From NCBI GenBank assembly GCA_041649615.1, contig JBAZMT010000001.1, positions 124,001-188,000 on the forward strand: DNA of 64,000 nucleotides. The letters are read 5' to 3'. This document shows, piece by piece, positions 29,021-36,362 of this stretch (position 1 is its first letter; each line of letters begins with the position of its first letter). Source of the stretch: JALOAR01 sp041649615 (GTDB lineage: Bacteria; Patescibacteriota; Minisyncoccia; UBA6257; Colwellbacteraceae). The notes below the pieces were generated by a model that was given only the letters and a program-made list of their open reading frames with translations, did no database searches and was not told the origin of the DNA. A program made the position numbers and the translations under genes.

Positions 29021-31129
29021 TTAGGACAATCTAAGCGAAACCAATTTGGACGCTCCATCCTCTCCCATCGTTACTCCGTACAAGGCGTTCGCCGATTCCA
29101 TCGTCGCCCTGTTGTGAGTGACGATTATAAACTGCGTTTTACCCTCAAACTGCAAAAGCATTTTGCCGAAAAGACGGGCATTCCGCTCGTCAAGCGCCGC
29201 ATCCACTTCGTCCAAAACGATAAAGGGAGGCGGAGAAATAGAAACGAGACCAAAAAGAATGGCCGTTGAAAGAAGGCTTCTTTCTCCGCCCGAGAGAACT
29301 TCAAGGCCTTTGATTCTTTTTTTAGGCAGAGAAACTTCTATTTCTATGCCCTGTTTCGATTCTTCCTCTTCTATTGGAAGATCCGTTTCTCCCGCCACTT
29401 TGGGAATAATCACGGGCGGTTCTTCAAGTTTAAAGGCGATTTTTCCTCCGCCGAACATAAGCTTCGAAAAGCCTGAAAGCTCTTTGTTTATTTTTCCCAA
29501 AGCATCGGAAAATTCGCGGTGAATTTTGTAATCAAGTTCTTTGATCAGAGTTTTCAGATCGGCGGAAGCTTTTTCCAATTCATCAATCTGCGCCGAAGTG
29601 GAACTGAATCTGATCTCGGCTTCTTCGGATTCTTTGATTATGGACTCGTCAACTTCGCCGATGGAGGCGAGTTCACCTCTCAACCGATAAATCCTTCTCT
29701 CGGCAGATATCGGGTCGGTTATTTTCGTTTCCGGCTTGCTCGTTTCGCGCCGAGGTAAACCCATAAATTCGGAGAAGGATTTCCCCATCGCAGCAAGTTG
29801 ATGTTCAAGTTCCGTTTTCCGGTATTTTATTTTTTCTTTTTCAAAAGAAAGCTTTTTGTTTCTGTCTTCCAGCTCATCAAGTTCGTCTTTTTTCGTTTCA
29901 ACCGCTTTAATCGCTTTCCTAAAAGACGAATTGAAATCTTCCATTTCGGCGGTAAGTTTTTTTTCTATAGTATCCAGTTCGTCCAACGCTTTGTTGAACG
30001 CCTCCATCTTCGCTTCAAATTCGGGATTAAGAGAAGCAGCCGCCCTGATGCCGTTCGGCACGGGGTAAACTTTTTCTTCCAATTCCTCGGTAAGCGAAAT
30101 TATTTTTTGGAGAGCTTCTTTAAGAGAATCGGGGTTCCCCGAAATCGCGGAAAAAGCCAGCGCTTTTATCTCGCGGATAATGACCATCGGATCTTTTTTG
30201 TTCCGAGGCATCGCAGAAACAACGGGAGAAGTGGAAAGACGTTCGTTAAATAGCTCTCTTCTCTTTAGTCTTATTTTTTCAAGCTGTTTCTTCGCTTCCG
30301 GTTCGGAAGATTCCACCTGCCTCAATTCTTTCTCCAGTTCGGAAATTTCTTTCTTTTTCCCCAAAATAATTTCTCCCAAAGCGGCGATTTCGGGATCATA
30401 GCGGGACAAGTCGTTCAAAATTTCTCTCACTTTTCCGCCGTAAAAGGCGGTTTCCAGTTCGGAAAGTTCCGCCAGAAGTTTGTCTCTCTCGGCGTATCGC
30501 CCCACTTGCCTCCGAAGCACTCGGATATGCGGTTTCATTTCCTCAATCATCGCTTTCGCTTTATCCAAGTTTATCCGCGTGTTTCGAAGTTCGCGTTCCG
30601 AAGAATGTTTTTTCAATAAATATTCTTTCAGCCCCAATATTTCTTCAATGAGAATCCTTCTTTCCTCGGGACTCGCTCTTAGAAACGAATCGCTCTCGCC
30701 TTGGCTAATAATATTTAGCCCTCGCGCGCCGAGTCTCCCGCGGGCGAAAAAATCAATGATGTCCCGCAAAAGAACTTCCGACTGATTTAGAAGAAATCTG
30801 GATTCGCCATCGCGGTCCACTCTTCTCGTGATGGCGACTTCCTTGTATTCAACGGGAAAAAAACCGGACGAGTTATCAAAATAAATGGAAGCTTGGGCAA
30901 AACCGGAACGGGCGCGTTTTTCGGTGCCCGCGAAGATAAGATCATCCGCCTTGGCGCCTCTCAAGCTTTTCGCTTCTCTTTCGCCCAAAAGCCACCGGAT
31001 GGCGTCCGTAATGTTTGATTTTCCCGATCCGTTCGGTCCAACGATGGCCGTAATGCCATCAGGAAAATCTATGGCAGTTTTTCCGGCAAAGGATTTGAAT
31101 CCCTGAAGCTCTAAGCGTTTCAAAAACAT
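29021..31129 (-). CDS. smc: Compact SMC-like chromosome segregation ATPase
   Basis: A 702-aa SMC-family ATPase; bacterial SMC usually has about 1150-1200 residues. The N-terminal head has LELQGFKSFAGKTAIDF and Walker A GPNGSGKSNITDAIRW (about residues 32-47), with the Q-loop region IISQGESDSFL. The C-terminal head has the ABC signature LSGGERSLLS, Walker B PFIVLDEVDAALDERNA and FIIVTHNRATM. Between them are two coiled-coil arms of about 130-200 residues. Where a hinge of about 150 residues with GxxG-type motifs is expected, only a short segment is seen (SAMPRNKKDPMVIIREIKAL, about 300-320, and what follows). The frame is intact. It may condense DNA with shortened arms, or be an SMC-like repair ATPase. 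Confidence 0.85.
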   Translation of the reverse strand: MFLKRLELQGFKSFAGKTAIDFPDGITAIVGPNGSGKSNITDAIRWLLGEREAKSLRGAKADDLIFAGTEKRARSGFAQASIYFDNSSGFFPVEYKEVAITRRVDRDGESRFLLNQSEVLLRDIIDFFARGRLGARGLNIISQGESDSFLRASPEERRILIEEILGLKEYLLKKHSSERELRNTRINLDKAKAMIEEMKPHIRVLRRQVGRYAERDKLLAELSELETAFYGGKVREILNDLSRYDPEIAALGEIILGKKKEISELEKELRQVESSEPEAKKQLEKIRLKRRELFNERLSTSPVVSAMPRNKKDPMVIIREIKALAFSAISGNPDSLKEALQKIISLTEELEEKVYPVPNGIRAAASLNPEFEAKMEAFNKALDELDTIEKKLTAEMEDFNSSFRKAIKAVETKKDELDELEDRNKKLSFEKEKIKYRKTELEHQLAAMGKSFSEFMGLPRRETSKPETKITDPISAERRIYRLRGELASIGEVDESIIKESEEAEIRFSSTSAQIDELEKASADLKTLIKELDYKIHREFSDALGKINKELSGFSKLMFGGGKIAFKLEEPPVIIPKVAGETDLPIEEEESKQGIEIEVSLPKKRIKGLEVLSGGERSLLSTAILFGLVSISPPPFIVLDEVDAALDERNARLFGKMLLQFEGKTQFIIVTHNRATMESANALYGVTMGEDGASKLVSLRLS

Positions 31130-31154
31130 TTCTGAAATATACGAATTTATTCTT

Positions 31155-31760
31155 TTACGAAATAATCTTTTTAATAGCGTCTGCTAGGTCGGCTTCATTA
31201 TCAATATCGTAACTTCCTTGTATTTTTCCGAGGAATTTCTTTCCTTTAAATATTAGGAGAGCTGGTAGAGTCGTTATTCCAAATTCTTGTTGTAATTTTT
31301 CGGATTCATCAGATAAAGCTTTAGAGTAATAAACATCGTTGCTAAATAATCTTTTAATCGGAATCGATGCCCTCAGACAAGACATATTTTCTGGGTCAAT
31401 CAGCTCAATGACGGATATTCCATCGCTTAGTACGCTATTTAAATCTATCTCCGATTCTTTATATCCGGCATTTGGACCGATGGGTGTCGCTCCATATCGG
31501 TCTATAAAGAGTTCTCCGACTTGCGCGGCTTCTTCTTCAAATTCCCTTATTATGCGGTTCTCGTCTTCAATGGTCGCTGCAAATTTAATAGCTCCCACAG
31601 GACAAGCTGATACACACTTCTGACAACCGATGCATTTTTCCGAAATAACCGACAACGTTTTTTTGCCCTCATCCCAAATAATCGCTTTTGTTGGACAAAC
31701 GGCAACTGCATCGCACTCCGGAGAGTTATCACATACTTTAAAGTTAATGAGAGGGCGCAT
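31155..31760 (-). CDS. Ferredoxin-thioredoxin-like fusion protein
   Basis: A 201-aa protein. Residues 1-65 are ferredoxin-like: first motif CDNSPECDAVAVCP (three Cys with 5-residue gaps) and a regular CIGCQKCVSACPVGAI for one [4Fe-4S] cluster. Residues 100-201 look like a thioredoxin fold: ISVIELIDPENMSCLRASIP at the active-site position, then the cis-Pro region FGITTLPALLIFKGKKFLG and a final helix. Only one Cys remains where thioredoxins have CXXC, so classical dithiol exchange is unlikely. An electron-transfer or iron-sulfur role is inferred; the redox partner is not in the window. Confidence 0.75.
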   Translation of the reverse strand: MRPLINFKVCDNSPECDAVAVCPTKAIIWDEGKKTLSVISEKCIGCQKCVSACPVGAIKFAATIEDENRIIREFEEEAAQVGELFIDRYGATPIGPNAGYKESEIDLNSVLSDGISVIELIDPENMSCLRASIPIKRLFSNDVYYSKALSDESEKLQQEFGITTLPALLIFKGKKFLGKIQGSYDIDNEADLADAIKKIIS

Positions 31761-31774
31761 ATTGTAATTTTATA

Positions 31775-32782
31775 TTATCCGTGGCGAATGACCATAACGT
31801 CTCCGTCTTCCACTACGTAATCTTTTCCTTCCACTCGGAGCCAGCCTTTTTGCTTTGCCTGGTTCCAGCTGCCCGCTTCCAAAAGTTTTTCTGTGGAAAT
31901 CACTTCCGCGCGGATGAATTTATCCTGAAAATCGGTATGAATCGTTCCGGCGGCTTCGGGCGCTTTCGCTCCTTTCTTAATCGTCCAAGCGCGCGTTTCG
32001 TCTTCTCCGGTCGTAAAAAAACTAATGAGCCCTAAAATTTCATAAGCTTTCTTAATCAGTTCATCAAGGTTATCGGCAAGGCCAAGATCGTAAATCACGT
32101 AACCGGATTTGAATTCGGCGATTTTGGCTTTGAGCGTTTCCGAAACGTCTTCCTTTTCGCCGTTTAACAAATATATCTGCGGCTTTGCCGTCAGGAGCTG
32201 CAACTCGCGGATAACAGGTTCTTCGGTAATACTCTCGTAAACATTTGCGGCTAAAATTCCTTTTGTTAGTCCTTCGCGTATTTCTTTAAGAATTGAAACG
32301 TCTTTTATCTTTTTCGCGTCTGCGCGGGCTTCTTTTTCAAGCGAAACAAGCCTTTTATTCACCGTGTCCAAGTCTTTCAAAATCAACTCGGCGTTTATAA
32401 TTTCGATATCGCGTTCCGGATTTACGCCTGTCTCATCGATGTGGATAATCTGGCTATCCTTAAAACAACGCACTACTTGGACGATGGCGTCCGTTTCCCT
32501 GATATGCGAAAGGAATTGATTACCGAGTCCTTCGCCCGTGGAAGCGCCTTTTACGAGACCGGCGATGTCGTAAAATTCCACAATCGCCGGAATGGTTTCT
32601 TTAGAAGAACTTAATTTTGAGAGCGCGCTGATTCTTTCGTCCGGTACGGCAACTACGCCGACGGAAGGGTCAATCGTCGCGAAAGGATAATTGGCAATCA
32701 AAACTTCTTTTTTGGTGAGAAGCTTAAAGAGAGTGGACTTGCCGACATTCGGAAGACCGACAATGCCGATAGAAAGATTCAT
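31775..32782 (-). CDS. ychF: Ribosome-binding GTPase/ATPase YchF
   Basis: YchF (335 aa) is an Obg-family P-loop ATPase. G1 is GIVGLPNVGKSTLFKLLT (residues 6-23), the switch II region is FYDIAGLVKGASTGEGLGNQ with FLSHIRETDAIVQVVR after it, and the altered G4 is YLLNGEKED-like in place of NKXD. The helical coiled-coil insertion lies near 130-200, and the C-terminal TGS domain ends DKFIRAEVISTEKLL ... VEDGDVMVIRHG. Length is a little under the usual 363 aa. It is followed on the minus strand by the ferredoxin-thioredoxin gene. Confidence 0.95.
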   Translation of the reverse strand: MNLSIGIVGLPNVGKSTLFKLLTKKEVLIANYPFATIDPSVGVVAVPDERISALSKLSSSKETIPAIVEFYDIAGLVKGASTGEGLGNQFLSHIRETDAIVQVVRCFKDSQIIHIDETGVNPERDIEIINAELILKDLDTVNKRLVSLEKEARADAKKIKDVSILKEIREGLTKGILAANVYESITEEPVIRELQLLTAKPQIYLLNGEKEDVSETLKAKIAEFKSGYVIYDLGLADNLDELIKKAYEILGLISFFTTGEDETRAWTIKKGAKAPEAAGTIHTDFQDKFIRAEVISTEKLLEAGSWNQAKQKGWLRVEGKDYVVEDGDVMVIRHG

Positions 32783-32811
32783 ACGGAGGAAGCATAAATG
32801 AAAAAGAGAAT

Positions 32812-32842
32812 AAAAAAAAGCCGCGCCTAGCGCGGCTTTTTA
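32812..32842. terminator. Intrinsic terminator, A- and T-run on both sides
   Basis: GCCGCGC-CTA-GCGCGGC with eight A before it and five T after it. On the minus strand it ends the DUF5684 gene transcript. Confidence 0.85.
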
Positions 32843-32857
32843 GCACAAGAAAAGTAT

Positions 32858-33391
32858 TTAAGCGACAGGTGGGGTTTGAGGCATTGTCGGCGTAGCAGGA
32901 GCAGCAGAAATAGGAGGGGTGCCCAAATATTGGGCTTTTCCAAACCCGAGCATGGGCATAAAAACGACCGGTAGAAGCGTAAGACCGACTCCAAAGCCGG
33001 CATCTTTTCCAAAGGCTTTGGCAAGTTTGATATTAATCATGAATCGGAAAACGATTGAAGCGATTACTAAAAGCCAGCCTATAATCGGAATAAAACCAAG
33101 TATCGGAGCCCATAAAAAGACGAGATACCACATGGGTGCTTTGGCCGTTTGGACAAAAACAATAGTGTTATAGAAGGGCACAATAGCAGCCCAGCCGTGT
33201 TTGCCGGCTTTGGCGTAAACTTTCCACCTCGCTATTATCATCAAAATAGCAACAGCGATGGAAATAATGACTGACATCACCATTATCGGAGCGATAATGG
33301 TCAATACCTGTTTTGCCAACTCGGCTGGATCGGCAACTGAAGGATTCACACTTCCATAATCTGCCCCGTAATCCGTTAATCCATAATCCAT
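32858..33391 (-). CDS. DUF5684 family membrane protein
   Basis: A 177-aa protein. A Gly/Tyr-rich start (MDYGLTDYGADYGSV) is followed by a membrane segment (APIMVMSVIISIAVAILMII). Next come the DUF5684 landmarks RWKVYAKAGKHGWAAIVPFY, a hydrophobic pair (WYLVFLWAPILGFIPIIGWL), and AKAFGKDAGFGVGLTLLPVV with FMPMLGFG. The tail is Pro/Ala-rich. The family is of unknown function and is sometimes found with signal peptidase-like proteins. A TATAAT at 33420-33425 about 28 nt before the ATG is the probable -10; no clear SD. A terminator follows at 32812-32842. Confidence 0.8.
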   Translation of the reverse strand: MDYGLTDYGADYGSVNPSVADPAELAKQVLTIIAPIMVMSVIISIAVAILMIIARWKVYAKAGKHGWAAIVPFYNTIVFVQTAKAPMWYLVFLWAPILGFIPIIGWLLVIASIVFRFMINIKLAKAFGKDAGFGVGLTLLPVVFMPMLGFGKAQYLGTPPISAAPATPTMPQTPPVA

Positions 33392-33438
33392 TTTATTTTT
33401 TTATTTTTTATTTGCCTTAATTATACCATATCGGCTCC

Positions 33439-34617
33439 TTATTTAAGGGACTTTATGCCTCTTACGCTTCGGTGATAACCGATGGCAAAACGATGAGCTT
33501 CGTTTCTAACACGTTCAAGTATTTTTTTATCGGTACCCTGATATTCCCCCACTATTTTCGTGCCTTTGCGATCTTTGCCTTTTACCATGCCGATAACGGG
33601 AATTTTCAGTCCGTTTTCGGAGAGCGCTTCTTTTGCGGCGTTGATCTGGGCTATACCCCCGTCAACAAGAATAATGGAAGGCAAGACCCAGGGATTCTTA
33701 AGTCTTCGAGAAATCATTTCTTTCATCATTCCCGTGTCATTCGGAGAATTAAACAAACGAATCTTGAATTTGCGGTACTCGTTTGGGTCGGGAATTCCGC
33801 CCGTAAAGACGACCATCGCCCCCACGGCGGAGTCGCCCGAAATATCCGAGACGTCATATCCTTCAATTCGTCCTTTCTCTTCCCCTGAAATTTCCGGTTC
33901 GCCAAGCAAGGCGGCGTCTTGAACGTGGTTTAGGGCAAATATTCTTCGTTTTATTTTTTCGGCTTCTTCAAAGTTTAATTTTTTTGACGCCGATTGCATT
34001 TCTTTTTTAAGGTTCTGGAGAACGCGTTTGTGACGCCCTTCCAGAAACATTTTCAGTCCCCGGATGTTTTTTAAGTAGTCGGTTCGGCTAATTAGTCCCA
34101 CGCACGTCCCTGGGCATAGACCGATCTCGTAATCAAAGCAAGGCTTTTTAAACTGCCCTATTTTTGATTCGGGATGAATGCTCCACGGAAAAATGCGGCG
34201 GAGGATTTTCATCGCTTCTCTCGCGCTCCCCGAAGAAGTGAAAGGGCCGAATCTTTCTCCCGAAGAATGACTGCGGCCGCGAACCAGAAGAACGCGCGGA
34301 AACTTTTCTTTCGTTATTTCAATGTATAAAAAACTTTTATCGTCTTTTTCCCGGACGTTATATGGCGGATTTTTTTCTTTGATGAGTTTCGCTTCAAGAA
34401 CCAGGGCTTCAAGCGCATTCGCGGTTTTAATGAAATCAATGGTTCTAATTTCCGAAACCATTTTGCTGATCCGCGCGTCGTGGGGCACCAAAAAATAACT
34501 TGAAACGCGCCGTTTCAAATTGCCGGCTTTGCCGATATAAATCGGCTCACCGGATCTATTTTTCATCAAATAAACTCCGGGAGAATCGGGTAGCTTTTTA
34601 TAGTCTGTGACTTTCAT
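33439..34617 (-). CDS. uvrC: UvrC-type excinuclease, short form without the C-terminal HhH domain
   Basis: A 392-aa protein; full UvrC has about 600 residues. The N-terminal GIY-YIG nuclease domain is clear (SPGVYLMKNRSGEPIYIGKA, with KRRVSSYF). Then come a Cys-containing linker (CFDYEIGLCPGTCVGLIS), the UVR motif for UvrB contact (KLNFEEAEKIKRRIFAL, near 215), and the RNase H-like 5'-incision domain with its acidic/His residues in GYDVSDISG, IILVDGGIAQINAA and NEAHRFAIGYHR. It ends there: the tandem helix-hairpin-helix domain is missing. With uvrA and uvrB nearby it should be the working incision subunit; Cho-like proteins are an alternative, but they lack the 5' domain. Confidence 0.88.
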   Translation of the reverse strand: MKVTDYKKLPDSPGVYLMKNRSGEPIYIGKAGNLKRRVSSYFLVPHDARISKMVSEIRTIDFIKTANALEALVLEAKLIKEKNPPYNVREKDDKSFLYIEITKEKFPRVLLVRGRSHSSGERFGPFTSSGSAREAMKILRRIFPWSIHPESKIGQFKKPCFDYEIGLCPGTCVGLISRTDYLKNIRGLKMFLEGRHKRVLQNLKKEMQSASKKLNFEEAEKIKRRIFALNHVQDAALLGEPEISGEEKGRIEGYDVSDISGDSAVGAMVVFTGGIPDPNEYRKFKIRLFNSPNDTGMMKEMISRRLKNPWVLPSIILVDGGIAQINAAKEALSENGLKIPVIGMVKGKDRKGTKIVGEYQGTDKKILERVRNEAHRFAIGYHRSVRGIKSLK

Positions 34618-34621
34618 TTGT

Positions 34622-35509
34622 TTAGTCTCGGTCTAAAACAAAACCCCAGAATTCTTCCAAAGCGCCTTTCTCCGGCAATTTGCATTTCGTGAGACGGCAG
34701 ATTTTGTCGTAAGAATCCTTCGCGGTTTTATAACCCGCGGCAATTATATGTTCGGCTTCACTAAAGTCAAGCCACCGATAGCCCAAAACGGGAGGATTTA
34801 ACACCATATCCGCGCGTTTCAGTCTTTCTTTCGCGATCTGATAGCCGAAAACTCCGATGAGAGAATAGACGGCGGATTCAATGTTTTTAAGGTTTAAAAG
34901 ATTGGCCGAAAAAGCGGATACGTCAAACCATTGGGTTGAGACGTCAACGGCGATGACGATGTCGGCGCCCATTTTACGGACGACGTCTGCCGGAACGGGA
35001 TTTACGAGTCCTCCGTCCGCTAGAATTTTGCCGTTGACCTCTACGGGATCAAAAACGATCGGAATGGCCGTTGAGGCTTTGATGGCGTCCGCCATTTTGC
35101 CTTTCGCAAGAATGATTTCATCGCCGGTTTTAACGTTCGTTGCAACCGCTTTAAAAGGAATCTTGCAGTTTTCAATTCGGTGCGAACCGAATTGGCGTTC
35201 AATTATTTTCATAATGAATTCGTTCTTAATTCGCGGCTGGCCTTTTTTTAAGGAAATTTTCGCAAGCGATTTTCTTTCTCTCTTTTGAAGAGCCGAAATG
35301 AAATCTTCCATGGAGGATATGTCTCCGTCCATCGCATACCATCCTCCAACGAGAGCGCCCATGCTAGTCCCCGCAATAAAATCAATCGGAATGCGCGCTT
35401 CGTTCAACGCTTTTAATACGCCGATGTGCGCAAGTCCTTTTGACGCGCCGCCGCCTAAGGCGATACCAATTGTTTTGCGTTTTTTTATGGAAGAAAGTTT
35501 CCGAGGCAT
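34622..35509 (-). CDS. Patatin-like phospholipase (RssA/YlbK type)
   Basis: A 295-aa patatin-family serine hydrolase. Oxyanion motif LGGGASKGLAHIGVLKAL (residues 18-35), nucleophile elbow GTSMGALVGG with Ser near 49, and the catalytic Asp in ILADGGLVNPVPADVVR near 165. The Ser-Asp dyad is complete, so it is probably an active acyl hydrolase; the lipid substrate is unknown. No signal peptide is visible. It ends 4 nt before the uvrC start, giving a two-gene unit with an AT-rich repeat upstream. Confidence 0.9.
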   Translation of the reverse strand: MPRKLSSIKKRKTIGIALGGGASKGLAHIGVLKALNEARIPIDFIAGTSMGALVGGWYAMDGDISSMEDFISALQKRERKSLAKISLKKGQPRIKNEFIMKIIERQFGSHRIENCKIPFKAVATNVKTGDEIILAKGKMADAIKASTAIPIVFDPVEVNGKILADGGLVNPVPADVVRKMGADIVIAVDVSTQWFDVSAFSANLLNLKNIESAVYSLIGVFGYQIAKERLKRADMVLNPPVLGYRWLDFSEAEHIIAAGYKTAKDSYDKICRLTKCKLPEKGALEEFWGFVLDRD

Positions 35510-35516
35510 TTATTAA

Positions 35517-35612
35517 TAATATAATTATTAATTTTCAATTTCTAATTTCTAAATAATTTTCAATTTATAATTTTCAATATCTATCAAATTTCTAATGAAT
35601 TAATTTCTAAAT
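35517..35612. repeat. AT-rich intergenic repeat, copy 1
   Basis: A stretch almost free of G and C, made of units such as AATTTTCAA, AATTTCTAA and TAATTTCTAAAT. It contains AAATTTCTAATGAATTAATT (35586-35605) followed by TCT, which also occurs exactly at 43380 in copy 2. No coding potential. It lies between the patatin gene and the terminator of the lipoprotein gene. Confidence 0.75.
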
Positions 35613-35615
35613 TTT

Positions 35616-35646
35616 GAAAAAAACCGCGTTCATGTTGAACGCGGTT
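35616..35646 (-). terminator. Terminator of the lipoprotein gene
   Basis: AACCGCGTTCA/TGAACGCGGTT (11-bp stem, 622-632 with 636-646), followed on the minus strand by a run of T. Confidence 0.85.
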
Positions 35647-35652
35647 GCGGGA

Positions 35653-36249
35653 TTATTTGTAATATCCCCAAATGCTGTCTTTGTCTTTGATCCAGACCTT
35701 ATTAGTCCCGTCCGGGTATAAGATAACCAGATCGTTTTCTCCATCCAAGTTAGCATCAGTCACCACCACTTGACCTGACAGGTAGATATTGCCCGCTATG
35801 GATATGTTTCCGGCTTTGCTTTGCTCGTAGCAGATGTTATCCGGTCTTTCGAAACGGCCGTCTCCTTTACCGTACATAACGCGGGCTGCTCCGTGACTTG
35901 ATTTGTCCCCATAGACGATGTCAACTACTCCGTCATCATCAACGTCTCCCACGGTAACAACGTTCGCCTGAATTCCTGCAAAGGCAATTTCCTGCGAGAA
36001 GTTGTCCCACCTAGACGTTTTCTGTCTAGTTAGAATGAACGTGAGAGTAATGGTTCCGTCTTTGAGAGAAATCCAGTCTGTCTCGCCGTCGTCGTTCAGG
36101 TCAACGGGCAAAGCGGTGGTGGAATCGACGATGGGTTCGAACTCTTCTGTCGATTTCGTTATTACTGTCGGCTCTGTGCCGCAGCCGGCCGCGACGAGCG
36201 CGATGCCTGCCACGAGGCAGACAAGGACAGTCATGAGTACCTTTTTCAT
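35653..36249 (-). CDS. Secreted lipoprotein with calcium-binding-like Asp repeats (cassette gene)
   Basis: A 198-aa protein with a signal peptide and lipobox (MKKVLMTVLVCLVAGIALVA then AGC; lipidated Cys at about 23). The mature part has three DxDxDG-type or related loops: DLNDDGETDWISL, DVDDDGVVDIVYG and DANLDGENDLVIL, each followed by a hydrophobic strand, the pattern of FG-GAP/VCBS or dockerin-like calcium loops. It probably folds as a small beta-propeller fragment on the outer face of the cell membrane. The ATG has GGAAGG upstream. Own promoter (36309-36337) and terminator; it lies between uvrC-patatin and uvrA. Confidence 0.8.
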   Translation of the reverse strand: MKKVLMTVLVCLVAGIALVAAGCGTEPTVITKSTEEFEPIVDSTTALPVDLNDDGETDWISLKDGTITLTFILTRQKTSRWDNFSQEIAFAGIQANVVTVGDVDDDGVVDIVYGDKSSHGAARVMYGKGDGRFERPDNICYEQSKAGNISIAGNIYLSGQVVVTDANLDGENDLVILYPDGTNKVWIKDKDSIWGYYK

Positions 36250-36308
36250 TTTTTAGAGACCTTCCTTTCCTTTTTCTAGGACAAGATATTTTCTTATCCC
36301 GTCCTTTC

Positions 36309-36337
36309 AACATAGCACAAAATTTCCTTTTTGTCAA
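36309..36337 (-). promoter_or_regulatory. Promoter of the lipoprotein gene
   Basis: Minus strand: TTGACA (36332-36337), 17-bp spacer, TATGTT (36309-36314), followed by a leader of about 50 nt. Confidence 0.75.
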
Positions 36338-36362
36338 TAGAAAAGAGGCTAAATTGGGTGTT

